Part shown: one piece after another, positions 36,701 to 45,359 of the stretch
Layout: each line of letters starts with the position of its first letter
Numbering within the stretch: the stretch's first letter is position 1
Source of the DNA: Methanocorpusculum petauri
Lineage (GTDB): Archaea > Halobacteriota > Methanomicrobia > Methanomicrobiales > Methanocorpusculaceae
NCBI RefSeq assembly: GCF_026891975.1
Contig: NZ_JAPTGB010000008.1
Span: 23,708-87,707, forward strand
DNA: 64,000 bases
Direction: 5' to 3'
Position numbers and translations under genes: made by a program
The notes under the pieces: model-generated
Told to the model about the DNA's origin: nothing
The model's input: only the letters and a program-made list of their open reading frames with translations
The model's database searches: none

Positions 36701-36791
36701 GGTGTATGACAAAACCGTTTGTGAACATTGCCGCGAACATTTTATCTGCCGGTTTGACCGGCTGCGGTCTCTTGCCGGAGGGGATCTCTGA
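33789..36791 (+). CDS. AddB/RexB-like helicase-nuclease subunit with Fe-S nuclease domain
   Basis: 1000 residues. The N-terminus resembles an inactivated UvrD-like helicase (no Walker A GKT; GLPGTALDAYT occupies that place). The C-terminal quarter is a RecB-type PD-(D/E)XK nuclease: VTDLERYAACPFRWYTELHL, GNVIHKTMY, and the catalytic VEGRVDRI then YIVTDYKTGR and QLPLYLAAM. One Cys in AACPF and three in CEHCREHFIC form the AddB-type Fe-S staple. With the next gene, which overlaps by TGATG, it probably resects double-strand ends for recombination. I start at ATG 33789, in line with the TATA box. Identity as AddB is by architecture; an independent RecB-family nuclease is the alternative. Confidence 0.8.
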   Translation: MAATIRYGLPGTALDAYTAEYLSESKGRPAGVWMILPVNRLAETLKQDMAAQKIPFIPSRITTVSAFAETVVTAAYPGVRILSPVEQKLIFSRIVENSPELCRLLSPKTDIADSSGRSMGLSSVENLVTLYNTLRFRRAALPKGNDRLAALSSVFTAYENFCEIEQIADSPAVLRLAADAVRCGKFPLQSVYLYGIFSPKELEADLLDAVRIAANRISEFVPHAANDKIFPPREDVLPDGSDTGDFAESVFQQLSISPDLPIKKIGVFSNRIAELSAIAEEICCLIESGVKPGDIAVLTPEVPLYAELAGELFSDFSANGKSLEFTSSIGHPLFRSRSIAAVFSLLKTVLGNYTAPDMTTLFSYPYFFWGERYIPPRDLTCISRSAEITGGRRQWLEYPKALRARFVAGMDDPEIPAPEKSELAAKVQRIDTILKKLEDVFTLLDQLSRKNRSASEFVTVLRHIFAELSYPQGHLGRRLPREDAAAVERFSSVLADIDAAETLMRPERISLGRFYAMLFAFVKSVQSSPPPSGNAENEVKILGFREIVHQKIPYVFLAGLTADVLPRVHPRLPFLTMTETLEAGTQTYEETLREERYAFLSAILAAEDAVYLSAPASDDGSAKIPSAWLKMFDLPNTGWNCRELRHSASWLSEHAGRLISEGRWEEGLDCSRLPDLSDAARRIEIETVERAGPPATIYDAVFSSHPLQEQFKTRYSAGACFTVTDLERYAACPFRWYTELHLRLIPHPDPESDERPELGNVIHKTMYRLITESENFPPSKETRDAAVSDLLKIADEEFSKVGLATPKWQSLRNRYIGTPSYPGRLSEVIDHEIALAETGSVTPKELLEYPFSMAEMPGVLLPDGSELRVEGRVDRIRFLGGTYIVTDYKTGRAKNTAEIESGRSLQLPLYLAAMDHLHPDWTRGGGTYYRIAAGAVEETNPLSRDADCFVPNALLHAVRCRAGMQQGRCQPVYDKTVCEHCREHFICRFDRLRSLAGGDL

Positions 36792-39700
36792 TGCCGGACC
36801 TGACCTCCCGGCAGAAGGAGGCGCTTGCCATGGGAAAGAGCCTCTGCGTAACGGCAGGTGCCGGTACCGGTAAAACATTCCTGCTGAGCAAACGCTATCT
36901 GGCGCTTCTGATGCATCTGCGGGAACAAAAAGGCACCGCAACCGTTTCCGAGGTGCTTGCCCTGACCTTCACCGAGAAGGCCGCAAGCGAGATGCGTGAG
37001 AGAATTGAGACAGATATCCGCACGCTTGCAGCCTCCGCAGCCACTGAGGAGGAGTGCCGGTTTTGGACAGGTATTCTTGATGAGTTCTTCCGTTCTTCCA
37101 TTACCACGTTTCACGGATTCTGCGCATCGGTGCTGCGGGAGTTTGCTCTGGACGCAGGTCTTGATCCCGGCTTTGAGATTCTGGACGAGATGGAAAAACA
37201 GGTACTGACGGCAACGCTCATCCGCAGCGTCCTCATCCGGCCGCCTGAGTCTCTGTATCAGGACTGTGCACTGCTGTTTGAAGATGTGGCCACCCCGGAA
37301 AAGATGGTTGCCGAACTTCTGCCGAAGTATCCTGAGTTCCGGCACCATTTCCCGAAAAACGATGAAGAGATGACTGCCTGTATCCGGGAATGGCGGCGTC
37401 TGATGCTTGCGGCTGTCCGGGAACGGCAGACAGTGTTTTTCTCCGGAGAAGCCGCCTCCGCAGTATCAGAACTGATCGATCTCGCGGAGTGTTACGGAAA
37501 CTGCGACGATTCCGGTGCAGAGTATCTCCGCCGGATTCTTCCTGCCCTCCGGCAGCTCAGGGATGATGCCGATGCGGAAGCGTTCTGTGCTGCCGTTACT
37601 GCCGTGCAGAAGGCAAATGGAAGCAAGACCGGAAAACGGCTCGGCAGCCGTGGTGTGTTCGGTACAGACCTTGATCGGCTGCGGGAATCGTTTGCATCGC
37701 TCAGATCCGCGACAGAGACTGTTCCAAAGGGATGGGATCATATTCCGGGACCGGACGACGCCTTCTCCCGTGAAAGCATCCGGGTAATTGCAGCTCTCGG
37801 TCGCGTAACCGATGAGGTGTACCGCAGATACCAGCAGGAGAAACAGCAGCGGGGAGCGCTGGACTTCGAGGACTTAATCCGTATGACTGCAGAGGTCATT
37901 GAGATTCCCGGCGTTCTTCAGGCGCTGCAGCGGCGCTTTTCCTACATCCTTGTTGACGAAGTGCAGGACACCGATCCTGCACAGTCGGCCATCATCTGGA
38001 AGATCATCGGTGCTCTGACCCCGTCCAACGATGCGGTCTTCATCGTCGGAGATCCGAAACAGTCAATCTATGCGTTCCGCAACGCTGACATCTGTGAGGT
38101 GAACGCCATGCAGGAGAGAATAACCGCCGGCTGCGGAACAGATCCGGTTGCACTTGACATCAGTTTCCGCAGTACCAAAGAGATCTTGGGTGTGGTAAAC
38201 ACCATCTTTTCCCGGCTGTTTGCCGAGACCGCAGAGGCTTGGGATGTCTCCTATGATCCCATCTCGGTGTCCCCGGCCCGTGAAAAAGACGCAGGAACGG
38301 TACAGATTCTCAAAACGATTCCCGACGCTTCTGCCCCTGATCCGCTTCTTGAAGCACGGGCGATCGCCGCACGCATCCGGGAGCTGATTGCATCCGGCAT
38401 CATGATCCGGGACGGATGTGTCCTGCGTCCTGCACGATTCGGGGACGTTGCCATCCTGATTGAGACACGAAACAATCAGGCGATGATTGAACACGCCCTT
38501 CGCGAGGCGTATGTTCCCTATAGTATCTACAAGAGCCAGGGATTTTATCGTTCACAGGAGATTGCCGACATTACCCAGCTTCTCTCGGTTGTTGCAGGAC
38601 TGGGCGATGACATTGCGCTCTACGGTGTTCTGCGCTCCCCGTACTTCGGTATTCCGGATGCGGAACTCTGCATTACGGGAGGCGGCAGCTACTACGGCCG
38701 CATCATCCGTTACGCCGCGGAGAACCCCGGTTCCCGGATTGCATCCGCTGTTGCCCGGCTGAAAGCATGGCAGAAGTGTGCCGGAACCGAACCGCTGCCG
38801 GAATTTCTGCGGCGGATTCTGCGCGAGTCCGGCATGCATGCAGTGTACGGCGGCCTGAAAAACGGCAGGTATGTTCTTGCAAATCTGGAGAAACTGATCG
38901 GAATTGCACGCTCGCAGGTGCACAGACGTGCGATGCCGCTGCCGGAGTTTGTGCGGGTACTTGCGACCGGTGCCGAGCAGGAGATCAAGGAGAGTGTTGC
39001 ACAGATCGATCTGCCGGAGGGAGACACAGTCCGGATTATGACGGTGCACGCCTCGAAAGGACTGGAGTTCCCGATTGTGGTTCTTGCAAATCTTGACAGC
39101 AGTACCTCATCTCCCGGAACCGGTCTTGTGCTTGATAAAGAACTCGGTGTAGGTCTGCCTATCCGGATGCACGGCGCAGGAGAACGTGCCGCGGATACCT
39201 TTGTGAAGATGTTTACCCACGAGGTCCGGGATGCAAAAGAGATCGCAGAGAAGAAGCGGTTGTTTTATGTTGCCATGACACGGGCGCGGGATCATCTGAT
39301 TTTGTCATATGTGGAAGGTAAAACTTTTCCTCCGAAGAACAGCCGGGCTGCATGGCTTGCCGCATATCTCCTTCCCAAAGAGAATCTGTCATCTTCGTTT
39401 GCGTTTGCAACGGATGACGGTATTTCTGTTGGGATTTCCGTTACCGAGTATGTTTCCGGTGAACGTGTCATACCTGATGCTGCCGTGCCTGCGGTAAGAC
39501 CCTCTCTTCCTGCTGACTATCAGTATATTCGGGAGGAGGAGGACAAAACCCGCGACGCTGCAAAACACCCCGCCAGTGCAACCCGCCTGAATCACCCGGA
39601 TCAGAACATTTCCTGTAGCACATATGCACCCGTGATTTACGGAATTGTTCTGCACAGAGTATTTCAGGGACAGGATGCTTCCATGCTGTGCAGACGATAC

Positions 39701-40099
39701 CGGCTGAACGAGGAGGACCGTATTTCTCTTGTACGTGCATATGAAGCGTTTCTTGCCTCTCCGCTGATGCAGAATGTTTCTGAGGAGTTCTGCGAGCTGC
39801 CGTTCTCGGCTGAGATATGCGGCAGGCAGTTTACCGGTGTCATTGACCGGCTTGTCAGGTATGCAGACGGAAGCTGGCGCATCATCGACTATAAATCCGG
39901 TTCCCTGATGACCGCGGGACCGGACGAATTGAAAGACTACCGGCGTCAGGTTTCCATTTATGCCGCTGCGGTCCGCCGGCTCTTTCTGGTGGAGGCATCT
40001 GCCTGCATCTACTTCGCACAGGATGGCAGAGTCATGGAGGTGTCTTCGGATGAATCCGGGCTCACGGCTTTGTTTGATGATCAGGGGGATGTCTCATGA
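36791..40099 (+). CDS. AddA-like UvrD-family helicase-nuclease
   Basis: 1102 residues. Superfamily 1 helicase motifs: Q motif TSRQKEAL, Walker A AGAGTGKTFLL (about 19-29), motif Ia TFTEKAASEMRERI, Walker B VDEVQDTDPAQ (about 389), motif III VGDPKQSIYAFRNAD, motif IV LDISFRSTKEI, motif V TVHASKGLEFPIV and motif VI YVAMTRARDHL. The C-terminus (from about 1010) is a RecB-type nuclease: FTGVIDRLVRYADGSWRIIDYKSGS, then YRRQVSIYAAAV. This is the AddA layout. Such two-nuclease complexes are typical of bacteria; archaea usually resect with HerA-NurA. The function is inferred from domains and pairing. Confidence 0.87.
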   Translation: MPDLTSRQKEALAMGKSLCVTAGAGTGKTFLLSKRYLALLMHLREQKGTATVSEVLALTFTEKAASEMRERIETDIRTLAASAATEEECRFWTGILDEFFRSSITTFHGFCASVLREFALDAGLDPGFEILDEMEKQVLTATLIRSVLIRPPESLYQDCALLFEDVATPEKMVAELLPKYPEFRHHFPKNDEEMTACIREWRRLMLAAVRERQTVFFSGEAASAVSELIDLAECYGNCDDSGAEYLRRILPALRQLRDDADAEAFCAAVTAVQKANGSKTGKRLGSRGVFGTDLDRLRESFASLRSATETVPKGWDHIPGPDDAFSRESIRVIAALGRVTDEVYRRYQQEKQQRGALDFEDLIRMTAEVIEIPGVLQALQRRFSYILVDEVQDTDPAQSAIIWKIIGALTPSNDAVFIVGDPKQSIYAFRNADICEVNAMQERITAGCGTDPVALDISFRSTKEILGVVNTIFSRLFAETAEAWDVSYDPISVSPAREKDAGTVQILKTIPDASAPDPLLEARAIAARIRELIASGIMIRDGCVLRPARFGDVAILIETRNNQAMIEHALREAYVPYSIYKSQGFYRSQEIADITQLLSVVAGLGDDIALYGVLRSPYFGIPDAELCITGGGSYYGRIIRYAAENPGSRIASAVARLKAWQKCAGTEPLPEFLRRILRESGMHAVYGGLKNGRYVLANLEKLIGIARSQVHRRAMPLPEFVRVLATGAEQEIKESVAQIDLPEGDTVRIMTVHASKGLEFPIVVLANLDSSTSSPGTGLVLDKELGVGLPIRMHGAGERAADTFVKMFTHEVRDAKEIAEKKRLFYVAMTRARDHLILSYVEGKTFPPKNSRAAWLAAYLLPKENLSSSFAFATDDGISVGISVTEYVSGERVIPDAAVPAVRPSLPADYQYIREEEDKTRDAAKHPASATRLNHPDQNISCSTYAPVIYGIVLHRVFQGQDASMLCRRYRLNEEDRISLVRAYEAFLASPLMQNVSEEFCELPFSAEICGRQFTGVIDRLVRYADGSWRIIDYKSGSLMTAGPDELKDYRRQVSIYAAAVRRLFLVEASACIYFAQDGRVMEVSSDESGLTALFDDQGDVS

Positions 40100-40153
40100 C
40101 TCCCTGGTTTGCGGACGAAAGCATGAATATCCGGTGGAACCTATGAATACCTC

Positions 40154-41173
40154 ATGATTCATGTTGGCGTTCTTGGAGCAACCGGTGCTGTTGGTCAGCG
40201 TTTTGTCCAGCTCCTCGCAAATCATCCGTGGTTTACTCTCTCAACCCTTACTGCATCCGACCGTTCCGCAGGCAAGAGCTACGGCTCGGTCGTGAACTGG
40301 CGTCTGGACTCTCCGTTTCCGGAGTCCGTCAAAGACCTTGTTGTCTCTCCTACCACTGTTGACGCGGTAAAGGACTGTGACATTGTGTTCTCCGCACTGC
40401 CTGCAGACATTGCAACAACCCTTGAATCCGACATTGCGGATGCGGGGGTGGGTGTTTTCAGCAATGCAAGTTCCCATCGCATGGCCGCAGACGTTCCGCT
40501 GATGATTGCCGAGGTCAATCCCGAGCATGCTGCACTCATCGATGTGCAGAAGAAGAACCACAATCGTGACGGATTCATCGTGACAAATCCGAACTGTTCC
40601 ACGATTATGCTTGCAACAGCACTTGCCCCGCTGATGAAGTTCCCGTTCACCACTATCAACGTCGCAACCATGCAGGCGATCTCCGGAGCGGGCTTTGACG
40701 GTGTTCCGGCGTTTGGCATCTACGACAACGTGATACCCTACATCGGTTCCGAAGAGGAGAAGATGTCACGCGAGGCAAACAAGATTCTCGGTACCTTTGA
40801 CGGCACGCAGATCGCCGGAGCGCCGTTTACCGTATCCGCATCCTGCAACCGCGTTCCGGTTATTGACGGACATACCTTAAATGTCTGGATAGATGTTGCA
40901 GCAACACCTGATGAAGTCATCGAAGCCTTCCGGACCTGGCAGCCGCCGTTTGCCGGACTTCCGACCCAGCCGGAGAAAACGATTCTCTATCTCCCTGATG
41001 AAAACCGTCCGCAGCCGAGGCTTGACCGGAACCGCGGCAACGGCATGACCGTCTCCGTCGGACGTGTGCGTGACGGCATCAGGTTTGTTGCGATGGGACA
41101 CAACACCATCCGCGGTGCTGCGGGCGCATCTGTTCTGAACGCCGAGCTTCTGCACACAAAGAAGTACTTCTGA
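40154..41173 (+). CDS. asd: Aspartate-semialdehyde dehydrogenase
   Basis: 339 residues of the archaeal/fungal type. Nucleotide-binding GVLGATGAVGQRF at the N-terminus, FSALPADIA, the active-site Cys in TNPNCSTIML, AISGAGFDGVPAF, the later ASCNRVPVIDGHT block with the catalytic His, and the ending GHNTIRGAAGASVLNAELL. It reduces aspartyl phosphate to the semialdehyde, the branch point to lysine, methionine and threonine. The homoserine dehydrogenase that uses its product is encoded 6 kb away. A strong hairpin follows. Confidence 0.95.
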   Translation: MIHVGVLGATGAVGQRFVQLLANHPWFTLSTLTASDRSAGKSYGSVVNWRLDSPFPESVKDLVVSPTTVDAVKDCDIVFSALPADIATTLESDIADAGVGVFSNASSHRMAADVPLMIAEVNPEHAALIDVQKKNHNRDGFIVTNPNCSTIMLATALAPLMKFPFTTINVATMQAISGAGFDGVPAFGIYDNVIPYIGSEEEKMSREANKILGTFDGTQIAGAPFTVSASCNRVPVIDGHTLNVWIDVAATPDEVIEAFRTWQPPFAGLPTQPEKTILYLPDENRPQPRLDRNRGNGMTVSVGRVRDGIRFVAMGHNTIRGAAGASVLNAELLHTKKYF

Positions 41174-41185
41174 AGCGGTTCTTTT

Positions 41186-41228
41186 GGGAACTATTCGGGA
41201 AATCTTGGAGATTTTCCGATAGTTTCCC
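41186..41228 (+). terminator. Long imperfect hairpin after asd
   Basis: The 18-nt arm at 41186-41203 (starting GGGAACTATTCGG) pairs with 41211-41228 (ending GATAGTTTCCC) around a 7-nt loop with few mismatches. It stands 12 bases after the asd stop. It is probably a 3'-end structure; no T-run follows directly. Confidence 0.5.
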
Positions 41229-41285
41229 AGATCCGGATGTATACGATCAACTGATATCTGATTATCACCAAATGATACTACGACG

Positions 41286-41552
41286 ATGGATAATACAGTC
41301 CTGATTGGAAACAAACCGGTGATGAATTACGTACTTGCTGTGGTTACGCAGTTCAATGCCGGCAACTCCGAGGTGATCGTGAAGGCCCGCGGCAAAGCCA
41401 TCGTTCGTGCTGTCGATACTGCCGAGATTGTGACCCGCCAGTTTCTTCCAAATGTGGTCAAACAGAGTGTAACCACCTCTACTGATCAGGTTGAGATGGA
41501 CAACGGCCCCTCCAATGTCTCATGCATTCAGATCATCCTCGCAAAATCCTGA
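41286..41552 (+). CDS. albA: DNA/RNA-binding protein Alba
   Basis: 88 residues. The archaeal Alba pattern is clear: [46 protein letters not shown], including the conserved Lys of the GNKPVMNY loop that is acetylated or methylated in some species, then the hairpin with [13 protein letters not shown]. It is a chromatin protein that also binds RNA. The gene is probably monocistronic or joined with the small membrane protein that starts 12 bases after its stop. Confidence 0.95.
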   Translation: MDNTVLIGNKPVMNYVLAVVTQFNAGNSEVIVKARGKAIVRAVDTAEIVTRQFLPNVVKQSVTTSTDQVEMDNGPSNVSCIQIILAKS

Positions 41553-41564
41553 CCTTTTTTTTCT

Positions 41565-41864
41565 ATGTCAAAAAAGAATACGATAGCTGGTGTGGTGCTG
41601 GTGGTTGCCTGTGTCCTGTGTGTGTGGTATGTGAGCCTGCCGAATACGGAGGAGTTTTCCCGTGAAGGGACGATTACTGCTCTTGGCGACGGAGTGGTTA
41701 TTTCGGGGGATGACGGTATAGTATATATTCCTTCGAGCGGTGTTTCGGAGGGGCTTGCGGTTGGAACCCGCGTTTCGTTTACGGCTGTCCGGAATTATTC
41801 CCAGGGGGATGTGATGAGGGGGCCTTACCGGCCTGTAGATATCCGGGATATTTCCCACGTGTAG
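41565..41864 (+). CDS. Small membrane-anchored hypothetical protein
   Basis: 99 residues. One N-terminal helix (TIAGVVLVVACVLCVWYVSL) is followed by a short soluble domain of alternating beta pattern (GTITALGDGVVISGDDGIVYIPSSG...GTRVSFTAVRN), resembling a small OB- or SH3-like barrel facing outside. I recognise no family. It ends nine bases before the transporter gene and probably shares its transcript. Confidence 0.6.
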   Translation: MSKKNTIAGVVLVVACVLCVWYVSLPNTEEFSREGTITALGDGVVISGDDGIVYIPSSGVSEGLAVGTRVSFTAVRNYSQGDVMRGPYRPVDIRDISHV

Positions 41865-41873
41865 GCACGGGGT

Positions 41874-43127
41874 ATGTTTCCGATTGCCGTTGGTATTCTT
41901 GCGGTTGTTTTTCTGCTGATTGTGGTGCGGCAGGTGGGGCGTGTTCGTCTGCCGATATGGGCGGTGATGACTGCCGGCGCGGTTCTTGCTCTTGTTACGG
42001 GTTCAATAACCCCTGCGGCGGCACTTGCGGCGGTGAATGTGGAGGTGATCGTGTTTTTATTCGGGATGTTTGTTCTGGGTGCTGCAATGGAGCGTTCCGG
42101 TCTGCTGCATACGGCGTCGGTTGCTATGTTTGCAAAGGCATCCACCCGCCGTCAGGTGATGTTCTGGTTTATTTTTCTGATGGCCGGGGCATCTGCGTTT
42201 CTGATGAATGATACGGTTGCGATTATCGGAACGCCGGTTGCACTGTACTGCGCCCGCCGGTTCGGTATCCCGGTAACACGAATGCTGGTGGCACTTGCGG
42301 CGGCGGTCACCTTCGGGAGTGTGATGACACCGATTGGAAACCCGCAGGTACTGCTGATTTCAATGTCGGGAGGTGTTACCGACGCATTCGGCAGTTTTTT
42401 TGTGTATCTGTGTGTCCCGGCACTGGTGAGTCTGTATATTCTGTACCGCATGATAATATGGCATCTGCCAAACGGGGATGCGCCGTTATCGCTTGCCGAT
42501 GATTCTCGTAATCCGGAAGATCCAATACTGGAGCGGCTGACCAAAACTTCACTTGTTCTCGTGTTCGCGGTGATTTTCCTGCGAATTGTCCTGTCGTTTG
42601 CCGGGTACGAACTGCCGCTTGTGGTGATTGCGGTGGCTGCCGCTCTGCCGCTTGTGGTTTTGTCCAAACGAAGACTGGAGCTTCTGCGCGGTGTGGACTG
42701 GAGTACGCTGCTGTTCTTTATATCGATGTTTGTACTGATGGCTGCGGTCTGGGATACGGGTGTGATTCAGGGTATACTGCCGGCATCTTTTACCACGTCG
42801 ATGCCGGTACTGTTCGGGGTAAGTATCCTGGTGCCGCAGCTGGTGTCGAATGTGCCGTATGTGGCACTGGTTCTGCCGGTACTTGAGGCTGCGGCGGCAC
42901 CGCTCCATCTGTATCTTGCCCTTGCTGCGGGGAGCACAATCTCAGGTACGCTCACGATTCTTGGTGCGGCAAGTTCGGTGATTATTATCCAGAATGCGGA
43001 GAAGCATGGTGAAACGATGACATTCTGGCAGTACTTCCGCATTGGTGTGCCGCTGACGCTTGCAGCCTCTGCGGTATTTATCGGCTGGATCTGGATATGT
43101 TCGCTGTTGTCCGGGGTTGCCGGCTAA
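41874..43127 (+). CDS. Ion transporter of the ArsB/NhaD/SLC13 superfamily
   Basis: 417 residues with about eleven membrane helices. The IT-superfamily signs are two half-repeats each with a re-entrant loop: FLMNDTVAIIGTPVALY and GSVMTPIGNPQVLL in the first half, VSNVPYVALVLPVL and AAGSTISGTLTILGAASSVI in the second. Members exchange Na+/H+, export arsenite or move dicarboxylates; no diagnostic residue here settles which. No arsenical regulator or arsenate reductase lies nearby. Confidence 0.82.
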   Translation: MFPIAVGILAVVFLLIVVRQVGRVRLPIWAVMTAGAVLALVTGSITPAAALAAVNVEVIVFLFGMFVLGAAMERSGLLHTASVAMFAKASTRRQVMFWFIFLMAGASAFLMNDTVAIIGTPVALYCARRFGIPVTRMLVALAAAVTFGSVMTPIGNPQVLLISMSGGVTDAFGSFFVYLCVPALVSLYILYRMIIWHLPNGDAPLSLADDSRNPEDPILERLTKTSLVLVFAVIFLRIVLSFAGYELPLVVIAVAAALPLVVLSKRRLELLRGVDWSTLLFFISMFVLMAAVWDTGVIQGILPASFTTSMPVLFGVSILVPQLVSNVPYVALVLPVLEAAAAPLHLYLALAAGSTISGTLTILGAASSVIIIQNAEKHGETMTFWQYFRIGVPLTLAASAVFIGWIWICSLLSGVAG

Positions 43128-43148
43128 AGAGGAATTTCAAAAAAAAAG

Positions 43149-44381
43149 TTAGAGTTTCTGTCCGCACTCGGGGCAGAACTTTGTACCGGCCGGGACATCA
43201 ATGCCGCAGGCCGGACACTTCGGTGACCCGACTTTGGTCCCGCACTCCGGGCAGAACTTTGCACCGGGCAGAAGGGCTGCCCCGCAGTTTGCACATCTGC
43301 CTGTTGCGGGCGGTGCCATCGGCGCTCCGCATTCGGGACAGAACTTTGTACCGACAGGTGCCGCCGTTCCGCACTTTGCACAGTTTATCTGCGGTACTGC
43401 TGCGCCTGCCGGGGTCTGCGGCTGCTGGGCGGCGGGACTCTGCTGACCGCCGAACGGTGCCGGTTGGCCTGCTGCCATACCCGCCATCCCCTGTGCCATC
43501 ATGTTGCCCATACCGACTCCCGCACCCATACCTGCGCCCATCATCGCAAAGCCGGAGCCTTCGCCTCCGCCCTGTGCAGCACCCGTTCCGATACCTTCAA
43601 TCGCCTTACCGGACTGGTACTGGATGTAGTTCACGCCAAGGGCAGACATTGCGCCGCGCTTGTTGATTGCCTCCTGAACTTCTTCGGGCATGTTGATGTT
43701 CAGACCGGCAAACTTCATGATCTTCAGACCATAGACCTCCGTCTCGCGGGTCAGTTTTGCAAGGCAGAGCTGTTCGATCTCCTGCAGGTATGCAGGCATA
43801 TCCAGAACGCCCATCTGTTTCTTTGCCTTTAGTTCACCGAGCGTGTCGTTCAGCACCGCAACAATCTGGCCCTTCAGCCACTCCACGATCTCCTCGGACT
43901 TTGTAAGACCCTTTGTTCCCACAAACTCCGTGATCAGCTGCAGAGGTTCGGTTACTTTGTAGGAGAACTGGCCGAAGATTCTCAGCTGCACTACACCAAA
44001 GTCCACATCGCGGAATGCAAGCGGCTGGCTGGTGCCGAATTTGTCCCGGAACTCCCGTTTCTGTACCCAGAAAAACTCACCGATCTGAACGTTTCCCAGA
44101 ACCGTTCCTGCAATATCTTTCAGAACAGGAATGTTCTGCGTCGTCAGTGCATACCGGTCGGGCCGGTCGAAGACCGCGAGAGCCTTTCCGTCGCGGAAGA
44201 AGATACCATACTCGTCTTCACGGACCAGCACGTTGTCGTTCCACATCACGTTTCTTGGAAGACGCCACATCACATTGTCGCCTTTCTGATCCTCAACCCA
44301 GTAGAAGCCTTTCCGGGAATCTGCTCCTTCAATATCGGAACCGGAACCGATCTTTTTGTTAACTTTTGAGAATAATGCCAT
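43149..44381 (-). CDS. SPFH-domain protein with C-terminal zinc ribbons
   Basis: 410 residues. Residues 1 to about 260 form an SPFH/band-7-like domain of the YdjI type (WRLPRNVMWNDNVLVREDEYGIFFRDG, GEFFWVQKREFRDKFGTSQPLAFRD, QIVAVLNDTLGELKAKKQ). Next come a Gly/Ala/Met-rich low-complexity linker (about 265-330) and three double zinc-ribbon units with six CxxC pairs (CAKCG/CPECG, CANCG/CPECG, CPACG/CPECG). SPFH proteins scaffold membrane microdomains; this one has no obvious membrane helix. Its ATG overlaps the stop of the upstream helical-protein gene (TAATG). Confidence 0.8.
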   Translation of the reverse strand: MALFSKVNKKIGSGSDIEGADSRKGFYWVEDQKGDNVMWRLPRNVMWNDNVLVREDEYGIFFRDGKALAVFDRPDRYALTTQNIPVLKDIAGTVLGNVQIGEFFWVQKREFRDKFGTSQPLAFRDVDFGVVQLRIFGQFSYKVTEPLQLITEFVGTKGLTKSEEIVEWLKGQIVAVLNDTLGELKAKKQMGVLDMPAYLQEIEQLCLAKLTRETEVYGLKIMKFAGLNINMPEEVQEAINKRGAMSALGVNYIQYQSGKAIEGIGTGAAQGGGEGSGFAMMGAGMGAGVGMGNMMAQGMAGMAAGQPAPFGGQQSPAAQQPQTPAGAAVPQINCAKCGTAAPVGTKFCPECGAPMAPPATGRCANCGAALLPGAKFCPECGTKVGSPKCPACGIDVPAGTKFCPECGQKL

Positions 44382-44917
44382 TAGAATGCACCAAGCTCTG
44401 CCATAGTTTCAATGCGTTTCTCAAACAATGTTGAAAGCTCTGCAAGTCCTGCCCTGATGTCACGGAGATCCGCTTTCACCAGACCGAAATCTCCCGCATC
44501 AGCTGAGCCGAGTGCGGTGCGGCACAGTTCACCGAGAGCCCGAATGCCGTCGACAAGCGAAACATCAAACTCATACAGTGTGTTCAGCTGTTCATCGGTG
44601 ACGCGGTATGCCGGGGAGATTCCGGAGTATCCCTGTTCTGCGTGGCGGACTCTGGTCTCTGCGGTCTTTGCCGCAGAGACAACCGTTGCAATGTCATTCA
44701 TCAGATCCAGTTCCATTGCATTCCCCGCACGTTCACGGATCAGTTCGAGGGTTCCAAGAACATCCGACTTCAGCAGATCAGCAATCTGCATCCGGAGAAG
44801 GGAGTCTGCAATACGCAGGTCTTCCTTCTGCCGGTATCCGCGAAAACCCGGGATTCCCATCTGAATCCTCTTCAAAAGTCCGCGGTCTTCCTCAACTTTG
44901 TTTCGTAAATCTGTCAT
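44381..44917 (-). CDS. Alpha-helical hypothetical protein, partner of the SPFH gene
   Basis: 178 residues from the ATG at 44917. It appears almost wholly helical, with heptad-like spacing (LLRMQIADLLKSDVLGTLELIRERAG, IATVVSAAKTAETRVRHAEQGY, LSTLFEKRIETMAEL). There is no signal or membrane segment. I recognise no named family. It lies between a four-helix membrane protein and the SPFH/zinc-ribbon protein on one transcript, so a membrane-associated complex is a reasonable guess. Confidence 0.65.
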   Translation of the reverse strand: MTDLRNKVEEDRGLLKRIQMGIPGFRGYRQKEDLRIADSLLRMQIADLLKSDVLGTLELIRERAGNAMELDLMNDIATVVSAAKTAETRVRHAEQGYSGISPAYRVTDEQLNTLYEFDVSLVDGIRALGELCRTALGSADAGDFGLVKADLRDIRAGLAELSTLFEKRIETMAELGAF

Positions 44918-44944
44918 ATTCACTCTTACTTCCGAGAAATGGAG

Positions 44945-45271
44945 TTATTTCTTTGCTGCAACATAGACGATTGCAGCAAGGGCAATACCGGCAAGTGTTC
45001 CTCCGAGAACCAGCATCAGATCTGCTCCTGCATACAGCAGCATCAGAACGGCACCGATAATTGCAAACAGTGCGCCGGCACCGGTGATCAGCGGTTCTTT
45101 TCTGCCAAGTGCAAAGGACAGGGCGATCATGATGAGGCCGATGCCAAGCAGAAACACACCGGCGGCTGCCAAGAGGCCGAGACCTGCGTATCCAACCAGA
45201 ATTGCGACACCAAGCATCAGAATTACGCTCAGCCAGCCAATCTGGAACCGTTTATTTTCAGCGTTTCCCAT
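44945..45271 (-). CDS. Small four-helix membrane protein
   Basis: 108 residues from the ATG at 45271 (MGNAENKRFQIGWL). About four hydrophobic helices are dense in Gly/Ala/Leu (SVILMLGVAILVGYAGLGLLAAAGVFLLGIGLIMIAL, ITGAGALFAIIGAVLMLL, LGGTLAGIALAAIVYV). No family is recognised. It starts the three-gene SPFH cluster. An upstream in-frame start at 45388 would run into the FKBP gene and is rejected. Confidence 0.65.
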   Translation of the reverse strand: MGNAENKRFQIGWLSVILMLGVAILVGYAGLGLLAAAGVFLLGIGLIMIALSFALGRKEPLITGAGALFAIIGAVLMLLYAGADLMLVLGGTLAGIALAAIVYVAAKK

Positions 45272-45359
45272 AGGTATCTCTGGTACGTGTGTACTTATTT
45301 GGAGATTTGGACATCGTGAGGCAAAGAACTTTTCCTGACATTCAGTTCGCAAAAAAAGA

